From Campylobacter concisus (GTDB lineage Bacteria; Campylobacterota; Campylobacteria; Campylobacterales; Campylobacteraceae), in assembly GCF_003048835.2 (NCBI RefSeq), contig NZ_CP060705.1, positions 124,001 to 188,000 of the forward strand: a stretch of DNA of 64,000 bases, given 5' to 3'. Below, piece after piece: positions 28,501 to 36,562 of the stretch. The position numbers and the translations under genes were made by a program. A model generated the notes under the pieces. It searched no databases and had not been told where the DNA came from. It was given only the letters and a program-made list of their open reading frames with translations. Positions within the stretch are counted from its first letter, which is position 1. The number at the start of each line of letters is the position of its first letter.

Positions 28501-28706
28501 TGATCCTCAATGGCACTTGCGACTGAGTCAGCGATCGTCTGTGCATCAGCACCGCTATATGTCGCAGTTACAGAGACAGTAGGCGGGGTAAGACTTGGAT
28601 ACTCCTCTATAGGAAGCCCCTTGATACCCATAAAACCTGCTATAACTATGATGATAGATATAACAGTTGCAAATATCGGGCGGTTTATGAAAAATCTTGA
28701 AAACAT
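25581..28706 (-). CDS. cmeB: CmeB-type RND inner-membrane efflux transporter
   Basis: 1041 residues, full length for the AcrB/HAE1 group. The N-terminus MFSRFFINRPIFATVISIII is typical. Membrane segments 2-6 and 8-12 are visible, and the paired aspartates for proton relay lie in GIVVDDAIIVIENVERI near residue 405. Two large periplasmic loops provide the drug-binding pockets. It works with the CmeA adaptor and the CmeC duct as a proton antiporter. The start lies 10 bp after cmeA with AAAGGCAG upstream. In C. jejuni this position is Cj0366c. Confidence 0.95.
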   Translation of the reverse strand: MFSRFFINRPIFATVISIIIVIAGFMGIKGLPIEEYPSLTPPTVSVTATYSGADAQTIADSVASAIEDQINGVENMLYMQSTSSSAGTMNISVYFKIGSSSKQATIDVNNRVQAALSRLPQEVQSMGVTVRERSGSILQVVGFSNPNMNLVELYNYVNLNIADEIKRVNGIGDTALIGSKEYSMRIWLKPDKLAQFKLTPSDVISQVKIQNSQYAAGKIGEQPSKGENPYVYSVVSEGRFKDPKQFGEILIKSEDGSVVKLKEVATVELGAASYASDAMLNGKPAVPLLLFLQNDANALATAEAVAAKLEELKKTYPVGLEHTIAYNPTEFITVSIDEVIKTFIEAMLLVLIVIYFFLKSFRATIIPMLAVPVSIIGTFGGLYIMGFSINLITLFALVLAIGIVVDDAIIVIENVERILHEDKGISVKDATFKAMEEVQTPVISIVLVLCAVFVPVSFMEGFVGVIQKQFALTLVVSVCISGFVALTLTPALCAVMLKRQESKPFWIVQKFNDFFDFSTKIFTAGVAKILKHVFISFIVIGIMGFATYGLFQKVPKGLVPSEDKGALMVITSLPPSTNMLKTKDELASISGAILSNPNVEFSMGFAGYDMLAGSLRENSAISFIKLKDWSERKGAADSADALAGQFNGMLWGSKNSMTFVVNLPPIMGLSMTGGFEMYLQNKSGKSYNEIETDARKVAAAANARPELTNVRTTLETNYRQFKITVDKEKAKLFGVSESEIFSTIAATFGSYYINDFNLAGKSYRVYARASDNFRNNPEDLRKIFVRSKDGGMVPLNSVATLTRSIGPDIVDRFNLFPSAKIMGEPKPGYTSGDAIKAIQEVVNDTLSSDEYSISWAGTAYQEVNSQGTGTTAFIFGMIFVFLILAAQYERWLIPLAVITAVPFAVFGSLLAVWIRGLTNDIYFEIGLLLLIGLAAKNAILIVEFAMQERESGKSIFESAVNAAKLRFRPIVMTSIAFTLGVFPMVISTGAGAASRHSLGTGVVGGMIASTTIAIFFVPMFYYLLETLNEKYWKKGAKKDEK

Positions 28707-28716
28707 CTATCTGCCT

Positions 28717-29874
28717 TTACTTGCTACTTGTAGCGTTTGCATCTTTGTTTAAGAAATTTGCGCTTAAGTCTTTGTCAGTTTCAACTGGTGCGCCAACTCC
28801 GATTTTAAGGAAGTTATTAACTATTATCTTATCGCCCTCTTCAAGGCCCTCAGTCACTACGACCATATCCTTTGTTTGGTAGCTAGTTTTAACATTTTTC
28901 TGGCTTACTTTGCCATCTTTTACGACTAAAACATAAGAGTTTGTGGCACTTTGTTGAAGGGCAACTTGAGGGATGTTGAAGGCATTTTTTTGCACAAATC
29001 CACTCATATTTATATGACCAAACGCACCTGGTAAAATTTTACCTTCGCTGTTATCAAAACTAGCCTTTGCCAAAACGCTGCCAGTTGCGGTATTTACGAC
29101 GTTATCTATAAATGTCACTTTGCCAGTGAAATTTTCATTGTTTAAATTTAAGACAGCCTCGCTATTTAGTTGCTGCCAAGCGCCGTTATCTAAATTTGCT
29201 TTTCTACTTAGATTATCCACGTCTGCGATGTAAAAGTCAGCCTCGATCGGATTTATCTTTGTTAGTCTTACAAGCTGGGTTTGGCTTGCTGTTACAAGTG
29301 AGCCAACATCGACTTTATTATCGCCCACTACGCCGTCAAATGGAGCCGTGATAGTTGTATAGCCAAGATCGATCTTGGCATTTTTTAAAGTTGCTTTTGC
29401 GCTTACTAAAGTTGCATTTGCGATGTCATAAGCTGCAACGGCTGCGTCGTAGTCTTTTTGAGAGACTGCATTTTTCTTATAAAGGGCAGAAATTCTTTTA
29501 AACTCAGTTTCAGCATTTTTTAAATTTGCATTTGCCACGCCAACAGCTGCGTCAAGCGAGTCAAAGCTGGCTTGATATTTTTCCGGATCTATCAAAAATA
29601 GCTTATCTCCAGCCTTTACCTTATCGCCTGGCTTAAAAAACTGCTTTATGATCGTGCCGCTAACTTTTGGATAGATGATGACATCTTGGTTGCTTGTAAC
29701 TGTGGCTGTGTAGTCAAAGCTAATAGGCACATCTGCTTTTTGTGCAACAAATATATCAACATGAGATGTTGGCATCTGGCGGCCTGCAGCAGCCTTTTTG
29801 TCGCCACTTTCAAAGCAGCCAGAAAAGAAAAAAACGGCAGCTGAAAGCACAAGAAAACTTTTAAATTTCAACAT
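28717..29874 (-). CDS. cmeA: CmeA-type periplasmic adaptor lipoprotein
   Basis: 385 residues. The lipobox FFSGC places the lipidated Cys at residue 20. The membrane fusion protein layout is clear: a lipoyl half-motif (VTSNQDVIIYPKVSGTI, then FKPGDKVKAGDKLFLIDP), an alpha-hairpin of about 80 residues, the second lipoyl half (DLGYTTITAPFDGVVGDNKV), a beta-barrel domain and a membrane-proximal domain. It couples CmeB to CmeC. A palindromic operator lies in the 102-bp gap upstream, so repression by the adjacent TetR protein is expected. It is the ortholog of Cj0367c by order. Confidence 0.94.
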   Translation of the reverse strand: MLKFKSFLVLSAAVFFFSGCFESGDKKAAAGRQMPTSHVDIFVAQKADVPISFDYTATVTSNQDVIIYPKVSGTIIKQFFKPGDKVKAGDKLFLIDPEKYQASFDSLDAAVGVANANLKNAETEFKRISALYKKNAVSQKDYDAAVAAYDIANATLVSAKATLKNAKIDLGYTTITAPFDGVVGDNKVDVGSLVTASQTQLVRLTKINPIEADFYIADVDNLSRKANLDNGAWQQLNSEAVLNLNNENFTGKVTFIDNVVNTATGSVLAKASFDNSEGKILPGAFGHINMSGFVQKNAFNIPQVALQQSATNSYVLVVKDGKVSQKNVKTSYQTKDMVVVTEGLEEGDKIIVNNFLKIGVGAPVETDKDLSANFLNKDANATSSK

Positions 29875-29914
29875 AAAAACCTCTCTTAATTTTAAAATTT
29901 AATCCCAAATTTAG

Positions 29915-29936
29915 TTTTGTAATAATCATTACAAAA
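29915..29936. promoter_or_regulatory. CmeR-type operator between cmeR and cmeA
   Basis: TTTTGTAAT and ATTACAAAA are perfect 9-bp arms around AATC. The core TGTAATAATCATTACA (29918-29933) closely resembles the 16-bp CmeR box that I recall from C. jejuni (TGTAATAAATATTACA), and it sits in the same intergenic position, 41 bp before cmeA. Confidence 0.85.
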
Positions 29937-29976
29937 TTTTAAAAGTCCCTGACTATAACCAAAAATAAATTAAAAG

Positions 29977-30609
29977 TCAATTTTGCTTTTTAATGACGCC
30001 ATTTAAAAATAGCTCAACGTACAAAGCAACGTGCTCTTCACGCTCTTTTTTGCTAAGTTTTGGCTCTTCGTTTAATATAAGTGCATCGTAGTAATAAACT
30101 CCGATCACGCTCTGCATAAAGCACTTTGCGACAAATTTGGCTTGAAATTTTGGATTAAGCTGGGCTTTTATCTCATCTCTTTTGAGGAAATTTATAAGCA
30201 CAAGGTCGATCTTATTTAAAATTTGATCCAAAAATGCCCTGCCCAAAAGTCCGCCATCTTTAGGGCCCTCGCTCATCATTATCCTGCCAAGTGAGATTTT
30301 TTTCTTGGTGCAGATGATAGAGAAGATGATGGTTGCAAATTTGGTTAAAAACTCCTCTAAGCTATGAGAAATTTTAAGATCTATCTTCTCATCGATCTCG
30401 TTTATAAGCTCATCTATCTCATGCTCGATGATCGCTTTAAAAAGCCCCTCTTTGTTTTCAAAAAATGTATAAATGCTAGCTAGAGAGCCACCACTAATTG
30501 CGACGATATCGCTTAGGCTAGTTTTTTCATAGCCATTTTTCAAAAATAGCTCAAGCGCTGTTTTTACGATGAGTTCGTATCGTTTTTTGCCTTTTTCTGA
30601 GATCGCCAT
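29977..30609 (-). CDS. cmeR: CmeR-type TetR family repressor
   Basis: 210 residues from the ATG at 30609, preceded by GGGAAGTAAA; an in-frame GTG 12 nt earlier is less likely, and 210 is also the length I recall for C. jejuni CmeR. The N-terminal TetR helix-turn-helix is clear (TSLSDIVAISGGSLASIYTF, then FENKEGLFKAI). The helical C-terminal ligand-binding domain would sense bile salts or drugs and release the operator at 29915. It lies upstream of cmeA on the same strand, and its start is 31 bp after ccoG, so ccoG-cmeR may be co-transcribed. Confidence 0.9.
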   Translation of the reverse strand: MAISEKGKKRYELIVKTALELFLKNGYEKTSLSDIVAISGGSLASIYTFFENKEGLFKAIIEHEIDELINEIDEKIDLKISHSLEEFLTKFATIIFSIICTKKKISLGRIMMSEGPKDGGLLGRAFLDQILNKIDLVLINFLKRDEIKAQLNPKFQAKFVAKCFMQSVIGVYYYDALILNEEPKLSKKEREEHVALYVELFLNGVIKKQN

Positions 30610-30640
30610 TTTACTTCCCACTGAATTTTTCGCTATTTTA

Positions 30641-31966
30641 TCATCTTTTAGGATAGATAAAGGTGCTGGCTCTTTGCACGCTGATAGTTGGCTCGTCAGT
30701 CGCGTAAGCTTTTATATTTATATGTTTTAAAAGATCTTTTTCGCTTGTATTTTCATTTTTTGATTTTAGCGTGACGATGACCTTTTGTTTTGCGCCAGCT
30801 TTTAGCGTAAAAGGCCTATTTGGACGCGAAATTTCTATACTTTTATCATCTATCTCAAAGAAAAATGTATGCTCTTTATTTTGGGTATTTTGCACCAAAA
30901 AGACGTAAGAATTTTCAACTTCACCTTGATCTAAAACCTTGTAAAGCTCGCTAGTTCTATTTATATTTAAAAGCATGCTCTCTTTTTTGCCGCTCATCAG
31001 CGCCGCAGCTATCAAAACTACGCACAAAATGACAAGATAAGCAACCGTTCTAAATCTAAAAATTTTCACCTTTTTATTTTCATTTTGAGAATTTATACTT
31101 CTCCACTCTATAAGCGAACTTTCGTTAAAGTGCCCCATCACTTTAGCGCACGCGTCACTGCACTCAAGGCAGTTTATACACTCAAGCTGCATGCCCTTTC
31201 TTATATCTATGTGCGTTGGGCATATCCTCACGCAGGCCTCGCACCCAGTACAAAGCGCGCCTTCTTCTTTTGGCTTTTTAAATTTCTCCCGGCCATCATA
31301 TATGACGCCGCCTCTTTTTTGATTGTAGATGACTTGTATCGTGTCGCTATCAAACATAACTGACTGCACTCTCGCATAAGGGCAGACATAGACGCAGAAA
31401 TTCTCTTTTAAAATGACCACGTCATAGACTAGCCAAGCAGCGATGCTAAGCCAAAATGCAAGTAAAATTTTATGTTCGCTTGGCTCGCTTATATAGGCTA
31501 AAAACTCAAATGGTGGCACAAAAAACCACATGAAATTTGCCGCTATAATAAGAGCTAAAACGCACCAAATTCCAACTGCTAATGCACGCTTAACAATTTG
31601 ACCTTGTGGCTCATTTTGTTTGTTTTGGATATTTTTTCTGATCTTTAAAATTTTAGTTTGCAAAAGGTCACGAAAGACCGCTCTAAAAATGGTCTGCGGA
31701 CAGCTCCAGCCACACCAGACGCGCCCTGCAAGCGTCGTTAGGAAAAATATGCTTAAAAACAAAGTGATAAACAAAAACGGCAGCAAATATAGCTCTTGCA
31801 TGTCAAATTTTGTAAAAAATAGATCAACTCTGCTCTTATCAAAGCTCAGCAAAAATAGCTGCGCGTCGTTTATCCTGATAAATGGCAAAATAAATACAAA
31901 TAACGTGATACAGGCGAAAAAAATGTAACGCCTCTTGGCGTAGGTAAGATGAACATCCTTTGACAT
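30641..31966 (-). CDS. ccoG: CcoG (RdxA/FixG), cbb3 oxidase assembly ferredoxin-like membrane protein
   Basis: 441 residues from the ATG at 31966, which follows AAAAAAGGCTCACC; an earlier in-frame start gives eight extra residues. Several membrane segments are visible, with CGWSCPQTIFRAVFRDLLQT, CVYVCPYARVQSVMFD, and two 4Fe-4S motifs (CTGCEACVRICP and CINCLECSDAC). A C-terminal FixG Ig-like domain follows the last membrane segment. CcoG reduces copper for delivery to the cbb3-type cytochrome oxidase in well-studied bacteria. Its location next to cmeR matches Cj0369c. Confidence 0.93.
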   Translation of the reverse strand: MSKDVHLTYAKRRYIFFACITLFVFILPFIRINDAQLFLLSFDKSRVDLFFTKFDMQELYLLPFLFITLFLSIFFLTTLAGRVWCGWSCPQTIFRAVFRDLLQTKILKIRKNIQNKQNEPQGQIVKRALAVGIWCVLALIIAANFMWFFVPPFEFLAYISEPSEHKILLAFWLSIAAWLVYDVVILKENFCVYVCPYARVQSVMFDSDTIQVIYNQKRGGVIYDGREKFKKPKEEGALCTGCEACVRICPTHIDIRKGMQLECINCLECSDACAKVMGHFNESSLIEWRSINSQNENKKVKIFRFRTVAYLVILCVVLIAAALMSGKKESMLLNINRTSELYKVLDQGEVENSYVFLVQNTQNKEHTFFFEIDDKSIEISRPNRPFTLKAGAKQKVIVTLKSKNENTSEKDLLKHINIKAYATDEPTISVQRASTFIYPKR

Positions 31967-32068
31967 GGTGAGCCTTTTTTGAAATTTCAAGATTATAAAT
32001 TTTGGGTTATTAAAAAAGTATTAAATATTTTAAATTTGCCTAAAAGCTTAAATTTATGAAAGTTAAAC

Positions 32069-32074
32069 TATACT
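32069..32074 (+). promoter_or_regulatory. Putative rpsU promoter -10 (TATACT)
   Basis: TATACT lies 41 nt before the rpsU start in the divergent gap between ccoG and rpsU. No clear -35 is seen. Confidence 0.45.
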
Positions 32075-32109
32075 CACGGCTTATTTTAATCTGAAAGGTG
32101 GTGAGGACG

Positions 32110-32322
32110 TTGCCTGGTATTAAGGTACATCCTAACGAGTCATTTGACGAGGGTTACAGGAAGTTTAAAAAACAAACTGACCGTAACTTAGTCGTAACTG
32201 AAGCAAGAGCTAGACGTTTCTTTGAGCCTAAAACTGAGATCCGCAAGAAACAAAAAATTGCAGCTCGCAAGAAAATGCTTAAACGTCTTTATATGCTTAG
32301 ACGCTACGAGTCAAGACTCTAA
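32110..32322 (+). CDS. rpsU: 30S ribosomal protein S21
   Basis: 70 residues from a TTG start (TTG CCT GGT ATT), giving [20 protein letters not shown] as in other Campylobacter S21 proteins. An upstream in-frame GTG would add four residues but leaves a poor ribosome site, whereas GGTGAGG precedes the TTG. The protein is very basic, with the RARRFFEP and [17 protein letters not shown] segments typical of S21, which binds near the anti-Shine-Dalgarno region of 16S rRNA. It is monocistronic, with a terminator right after it. Confidence 0.96.
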   Translation: MPGIKVHPNESFDEGYRKFKKQTDRNLVVTEARARRFFEPKTEIRKKQKIAARKKMLKRLYMLRRYESRL

Positions 32323-32329
32323 AACCAAG

Positions 32330-32356
32330 ACAAAGAGGGCTTTGCTCTCTTTGTTT
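32330..32356 (+). terminator. Terminator after rpsU
   Basis: ACAAAGAG (32330-32337) and CTCTTTGT (32347-32354) form an 8-bp stem with a 9-nt loop, followed by a short T run, 7 nt after the stop. Confidence 0.7.
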
Positions 32357-32425
32357 AACTCTTCTTTTAGCCTTATTTTTTTATAATCAAAGCAATTTTT
32401 TTATTTTATTTTAAACGGAAATCCG

Positions 32426-33058
32426 ATGCAAAAGCTAGCTGTAAATGAAGCTGCAGAAATTTTAGGCATAACAAAAGAAGCAGTCTATAATAGAATTCGC
32501 CGAGGCTCGTTAAAAACGGTCATTGAAAATGGCACTAAATTTGTCATCCTTGACGAGGAGCCAAGTAGCGAAAAACCCACAAAAACCGCCCCAAAAAGCA
32601 CAAAATCTAAATCCCAAAACGACGAGTTTGTAAGTTACTTGCTAAATGAGCTAAATGAGCTAAAGAGCTTAAATTTAAATTTGCAAGCCGACAAAGATAG
32701 GCTTTTTAAAGAAAAAGAGCAGATGCTCATCGAGCGAAAAAATGAAATTTTGCAAATTTATAAGGATAGAGACGAGAAGCTCATGCAGTTTCTAAACGCC
32801 ATGCAAAGACCGCTTTTAGCACCTAAAAACGAAAGTGCCGCAAGCGAAGTGGCGATAGATGCGCAGATAGAGGACGAGTCAAAATGGATAAATTTAAGCG
32901 AATATCTAAAGGAGTTAAATTTAAAACCAAAAGCGACAAAAAAGATCAGTGAAAAGATAATAAAAGCGATACATCACTCCAAATTTATCAAATTTAAACG
33001 CGGCGTGATACTTGTTAGAAGACATAAAAATTTAAAAGAGTTGATAGGAGAGATATGA
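32426..33058 (+). CDS. Helix-turn-helix protein with coiled coil
   Basis: 210 residues. The N-terminus (LAVNEAAEILGITKEAVYNR, then IRRGSLKTV) reads as an excisionase/MerR-like DNA-binding helix-turn-helix. A charged linker follows (about 45-70), then a long coiled coil (about 75-120, rich in Leu/Glu/Lys) and a basic C-terminal domain (about 150-210). The target is unknown. It is linked to the next gene by an ATGA overlap. In C. jejuni I recall rpsU being followed directly by the UPF0323 gene, so this gene may be an insertion relative to that species. Confidence 0.8.
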   Translation: MQKLAVNEAAEILGITKEAVYNRIRRGSLKTVIENGTKFVILDEEPSSEKPTKTAPKSTKSKSQNDEFVSYLLNELNELKSLNLNLQADKDRLFKEKEQMLIERKNEILQIYKDRDEKLMQFLNAMQRPLLAPKNESAASEVAIDAQIEDESKWINLSEYLKELNLKPKATKKISEKIIKAIHHSKFIKFKRGVILVRRHKNLKELIGEI

Positions 33059-33672
33059 AACATATTAAAAAAATAGCTACTTATGCTGCGGTTGGAGGAT
33101 TTGGTGCCATTATCATGGCTGGACTTGCTGGTTGCGGAAGCGACGATGGTGGTAATGAAAACGCACTAAACGAAGTTGCGCAAAAAAATGGCGCCTTTGT
33201 CATCATCGAAGAGAGCGCGCCTGGCGTTTATAAAATCTTAGAAGAGTACCCAAGTACCGAAACTAGGGTCGTGCTAAAAGATATGAACGGCACTGAGCGC
33301 GTGCTTAGCAAAGATGAGATCGATAAGCTTCTAGCGCAAGCAAACGCAAAGATCGACAACAACACTTCAAATTTGACAAGAACTAGCGACGCACAGCTAA
33401 GTAGCGGCGGGCTAAGTCTTGGCGAGACGATCCTTGCCTCAGCAGCTGGCGCGATACTTGGTAGCTGGATAGGCAGTAAGCTCTTTGGCAACCAAAATTT
33501 CCAAGCAAATCGCCAAAGCACATATAAAAATCCAAGTGCCTACACAAGAAGCGTCGATAGCTTTAATAAGCAAAAAGCGGCAAATTCTGCTGCAAGAAGC
33601 AGCGGTGGTAAGAGTGGATTTTTCGGTGGTGGCTCAAAGTCAGGCTCTAGCTCATCAAGTTTTGGAGGCTGA
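33055..33672 (+). CDS. UPF0323 family lipoprotein
   Basis: 205 residues. The N-terminus has a hydrophobic segment and lipobox GLAGC with Cys 27. The conserved UPF0323 core (NGAFVIIEESAPGVYKILEE near residue 47) is followed by a Ser/Thr/Asn-rich region, a small hydrophobic Gly-rich segment (about 121-145) and a low-complexity Gly/Ser C-terminus ending SSSSFGG. The family is typical of Campylobacter and Helicobacter; the C. jejuni counterpart is Cj0371. Its molecular role is not established. It is coupled to the upstream helix-turn-helix gene and lies 2 bp before the next gene. Confidence 0.9.
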   Translation: MKHIKKIATYAAVGGFGAIIMAGLAGCGSDDGGNENALNEVAQKNGAFVIIEESAPGVYKILEEYPSTETRVVLKDMNGTERVLSKDEIDKLLAQANAKIDNNTSNLTRTSDAQLSSGGLSLGETILASAAGAILGSWIGSKLFGNQNFQANRQSTYKNPSAYTRSVDSFNKQKAANSAARSSGGKSGFFGGGSKSGSSSSSFGG

Positions 33673-33674
33673 AA

Positions 33675-34856
33675 ATGATAAATTTAAGAAAAATCACCCC
33701 GTTAAATAACGAATTTATGGAGAAAATCGGCTTTGCATGGCATACAGATAACGACAACAGCTCGTATATCGCAGATGAGATCGTGCAGGTAAGCGAAAAA
33801 GAGGCAAATGCCTACTACGAGGCGGCAAACGAGCTATATGATATGTATGTAAATGCCGCTCAGCACGTGATCGACAACAACCTTTTTCACGAGATAGGCA
33901 TACCATTTAACCTTGTTGATATCATAAAAAATAGCTGGGAAAATGACGTTCACTGGCACCTTTACGGCAGGTTTGACCTAGCTGGCGGGCTTGATGGTAA
34001 GCCTATAAAGCTCATTGAGTTTAACGCCGACACGCCAACGGCAGTTTTTGAGACGGCGATCATCCAGTGGGCGATGCTAAAGCTAAATCACATGGACGAA
34101 GCAGCCCAGTTTAACGACCTTTACGAGTCGCTAAAGCAAAATTTCAAACGCCTTATCACGCTTGGCGACGAAGATGCGGACTTTGACGAGCTTTACGAGG
34201 GCTGGGGGATACTCTTTAGCAGCATCGCTGGCAGTATCGAGGACGAGCAGACCGTAAAACTTCTGCAATACATCGCAAAAGAGGCTGGCTTTAAAACAGA
34301 CTTTGCCTACGTAGATGAGGTCGTTTTTGACGATAATGAGGGCATTTTTAAAGGTGAAGAAAATTTCGAGTATTGGTTCAAGCTTGTCCCTTGGGAGAGC
34401 ATAGCGATCGATGAGGGCGAGCTAGCTCTAATACTCTCAAACATCGTCAAAAATCAAAAAGCTATTATCATAAATCCAGCCTACACGCTGCTTTTCCAAA
34501 GCAAAGGGATTTTAAAAATCCTTTGGGATCTTTATCCTAATCACCCGCTCTTGCTTGAGACCTCAAACGAGCCGCTAAAAGGTAAAAAATATGTGAAAAA
34601 GCCGGTATTTGGCAGAGAAGGTGCAAACGTCTCTATATACGATGAAAACGGCGCACAAATAGCAAGCAACGATGGCGAATACGACTCAAACAAAGCCATC
34701 TATCAAGAATTTTACGAGTTTAACCAAGATGAGGGGGGCGAGAGCTACCAAGCAGGCGTATTTTACGCTTATGAGGCATGCGCGCTTGGATATAGAAAGG
34801 GCGGTAAAATTTTAGATAACTACTCTAAATTTGTAGGACATTTCATTAAGGATTAA
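33675..34856 (+). CDS. Glutathionylspermidine synthase-like ATP-grasp protein
   Basis: 393 residues. The family signature is clear: IEFNADTPTAVFETAIIQW near residue 115, the YELLFSSIAGS-like and LVPWESIAIDEGE segments, and the ATP-grasp portion with KKPVFGREGANVSIYDENG near residue 310, ending in SKFVGHFIKD. Such ATP-grasp proteins form amide bonds. The amidase domain of true Gsp enzymes is absent and the substrate in Campylobacter is unknown, so glutathionylspermidine should not be taken as the product. It corresponds to Cj0372 by order and follows the UPF0323 gene by 2 bp, suggesting a joint role at the envelope. Confidence 0.88.
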   Translation: MINLRKITPLNNEFMEKIGFAWHTDNDNSSYIADEIVQVSEKEANAYYEAANELYDMYVNAAQHVIDNNLFHEIGIPFNLVDIIKNSWENDVHWHLYGRFDLAGGLDGKPIKLIEFNADTPTAVFETAIIQWAMLKLNHMDEAAQFNDLYESLKQNFKRLITLGDEDADFDELYEGWGILFSSIAGSIEDEQTVKLLQYIAKEAGFKTDFAYVDEVVFDDNEGIFKGEENFEYWFKLVPWESIAIDEGELALILSNIVKNQKAIIINPAYTLLFQSKGILKILWDLYPNHPLLLETSNEPLKGKKYVKKPVFGREGANVSIYDENGAQIASNDGEYDSNKAIYQEFYEFNQDEGGESYQAGVFYAYEACALGYRKGGKILDNYSKFVGHFIKD

Positions 34857-34858
34857 AG

Positions 34859-35788
34859 ATGAAGATCGTTTGTTTAGACGCGGCCACGCTTGGCGAAAAC
34901 GTTGATCTTAGTGTTTTTAAGAAATTTGGCGAGTTTATCAGCTACCAAAAAACTAAAAGCGATGAGGTCGTGCCACGTCTAAAGGGTGTTGATATCGTCA
35001 TCACAAACAAGGTCGTCATCGACAAAGCCGTGATGGACGCGCTAAATTTAAAGCTTATCTGCATAAGCGCAACTGGTATGAACAATGTCGATCTAGAGCA
35101 TGCAAAAGCTAAAAACATAGCCGTTAAAAACGTCGCTGGCTACTCAACCGCAAGCGTCGTGCAGCACACATTTGCCTTGCTTTTTGAGCTAACAAATCGC
35201 ATAAAATTTTATGATGAGTACGTAAAAAACGGCGAGTGGGTGAAGAGTGAAATTTTCACCTATCTTGGCGCAGATATCAGCGAGATCGCTGGCAAAGAAT
35301 TTGGCATCATCGGACTTGGTGAGATAGGACGCGGCGTGGCGGCAGTGGCACGTGCATTTGGCGCAAAGGTAAGCTACTACTCGACAAGCGGAGCAAATAA
35401 AAATAGCGAATTTAAGCAAAAAAGCCTAGACGAGCTACTAAGAAGCAGTGACATCATCAGCATCCACGCACCGCTAAATGAAAAGACTAGAAATTTACTA
35501 GGTATAAACAAGATAAATTTACTAAAAGATGATGTGATAGTGCTAAATTTAGGACGTGGAGGCATAGTGGATGAAGCGGCGATGGCAAGGGCGATATATG
35601 AGAGAAATCTGCGTTTTGGCACCGACGTTTTGGAGAGTGAGCCGATGAGCGAAAATAGCCCATTTTTAAATGTAAAAAAGAAGTCAAATTTACTCATCAC
35701 ACCGCATGTAGCATGGGGTAGCTTGGAGGCCAGAAAACGGCTGATCTCGCTCATAGTTAAAAATATAGAAGAATTTATAAAAGGATAG
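34859..35788 (+). CDS. D-isomer-specific 2-hydroxyacid dehydrogenase
   Basis: 309 residues. The NAD-binding Rossmann motif GLGEIG is at 152-157, and the catalytic triad of the family appears as Arg in LGRGGIVDEAA (about 233), Glu in VLESEPM (about 261) and His in ITPHVAWGS (about 283). It would reduce a 2-oxoacid to a D-2-hydroxyacid with NADH or the reverse. The substrate cannot be read from sequence; glycerate/hydroxypyruvate- and lactate-type activities are possible. It begins 2 bp after the ATP-grasp gene and 3 bp before yajQ; the counterpart is Cj0373. Confidence 0.93.
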   Translation: MKIVCLDAATLGENVDLSVFKKFGEFISYQKTKSDEVVPRLKGVDIVITNKVVIDKAVMDALNLKLICISATGMNNVDLEHAKAKNIAVKNVAGYSTASVVQHTFALLFELTNRIKFYDEYVKNGEWVKSEIFTYLGADISEIAGKEFGIIGLGEIGRGVAAVARAFGAKVSYYSTSGANKNSEFKQKSLDELLRSSDIISIHAPLNEKTRNLLGINKINLLKDDVIVLNLGRGGIVDEAAMARAIYERNLRFGTDVLESEPMSENSPFLNVKKKSNLLITPHVAWGSLEARKRLISLIVKNIEEFIKG

Positions 35789-35791
35789 AAA

Positions 35792-36289
35792 ATGGCAAGC
35801 GAACACAGCTTTGATATAAGTGCTGAGGTCGATATGATGGAGGTTAAAAACGCTCTTGAAACGGCTAAAAAAGAGATCACTGCGAGGTATGACTTTAAGG
35901 GACTTGCGGCCGAAGTAGAGCTAAATGAAAAAGAGAAATTTATAACGCTTCTTAGCTCAAGCGACAACAAGATAGATGCGCTAAAAGACATCGTGATCTC
36001 AAAGCTCATCAAGCGCAACATCCCACCAGTTGCGATCACAGAGACAAAAAGAGAGCCAGCAAGCGGAGGGAATTTAAAAGCGACGCTAAAGCTAAACGAC
36101 ACGCTTGATGGCGAAAACTCAAAAAAGATCACCAAAGCGATTAAAGACTCAAAGATCAAGGTGAGCGCGCAGATCAGGGGCGAAGAGATCAGGGTGACAA
36201 GCAAAAGCATAGATGATCTGCAGGAGTGTATAAAGCTGGTGAGGGGGTTGAACTTGGAGCTCCCAATTAGCTTTAAAAACCTAAAATAA
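35792..36289 (+). CDS. yajQ: YajQ family nucleotide-binding protein
   Basis: 165 residues, full length. The N-terminus ([20 protein letters not shown]) and the motif ITARYDFKG are diagnostic. Members bind nucleotides, and some bind cyclic di-GMP and act with regulators; in most bacteria the physiological role is open. It is the last gene of the tight run that starts at 32426, and the counterpart is Cj0374. A 273-bp spacer with no gene follows. Confidence 0.95.
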   Translation: MASEHSFDISAEVDMMEVKNALETAKKEITARYDFKGLAAEVELNEKEKFITLLSSSDNKIDALKDIVISKLIKRNIPPVAITETKREPASGGNLKATLKLNDTLDGENSKKITKAIKDSKIKVSAQIRGEEIRVTSKSIDDLQECIKLVRGLNLELPISFKNLK

Positions 36290-36562
36290 TGGCTTCTCGC
36301 GAGTGCCTTTAAATGAGCTAGAAAAATTCTCACTCCGCAGGCTAAGTGCCTAGTGCACGCTTGATTTTTCGTCGCAACATTTAAATCCATCTCACGATGT
36401 TTTTGTTTAAATTTGGTAAGTTGGCAGGCTAAATTTTTGAAATCGCCTAGCCTAGTTTTGCGAAACTGCCACTAAATTTTTCATTTAAAATTTAGATATT
36501 TAGCCTAAATTTCGCAGTTTTTTGCAAATTTACACTTAAATTTATTTCACTAAGGATAAAAA

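Noticed and set aside
35377-36390. Long minus-strand open frame opposite the dehydrogenase and yajQ genes
   Set aside because: It lies wholly antisense to two conserved genes, has no ribosome site and a Ser/Phe-rich translation typical of the complement of Campylobacter coding sequence.
36290-36562. Search for a gene or RNA in the spacer between yajQ and the DUF2314 gene
   Set aside because: Only short AT-rich partial repeats (AAATTT, GCGAAACTG-like) were seen, with no ORF, promoter hexamer pair or stable hairpin.
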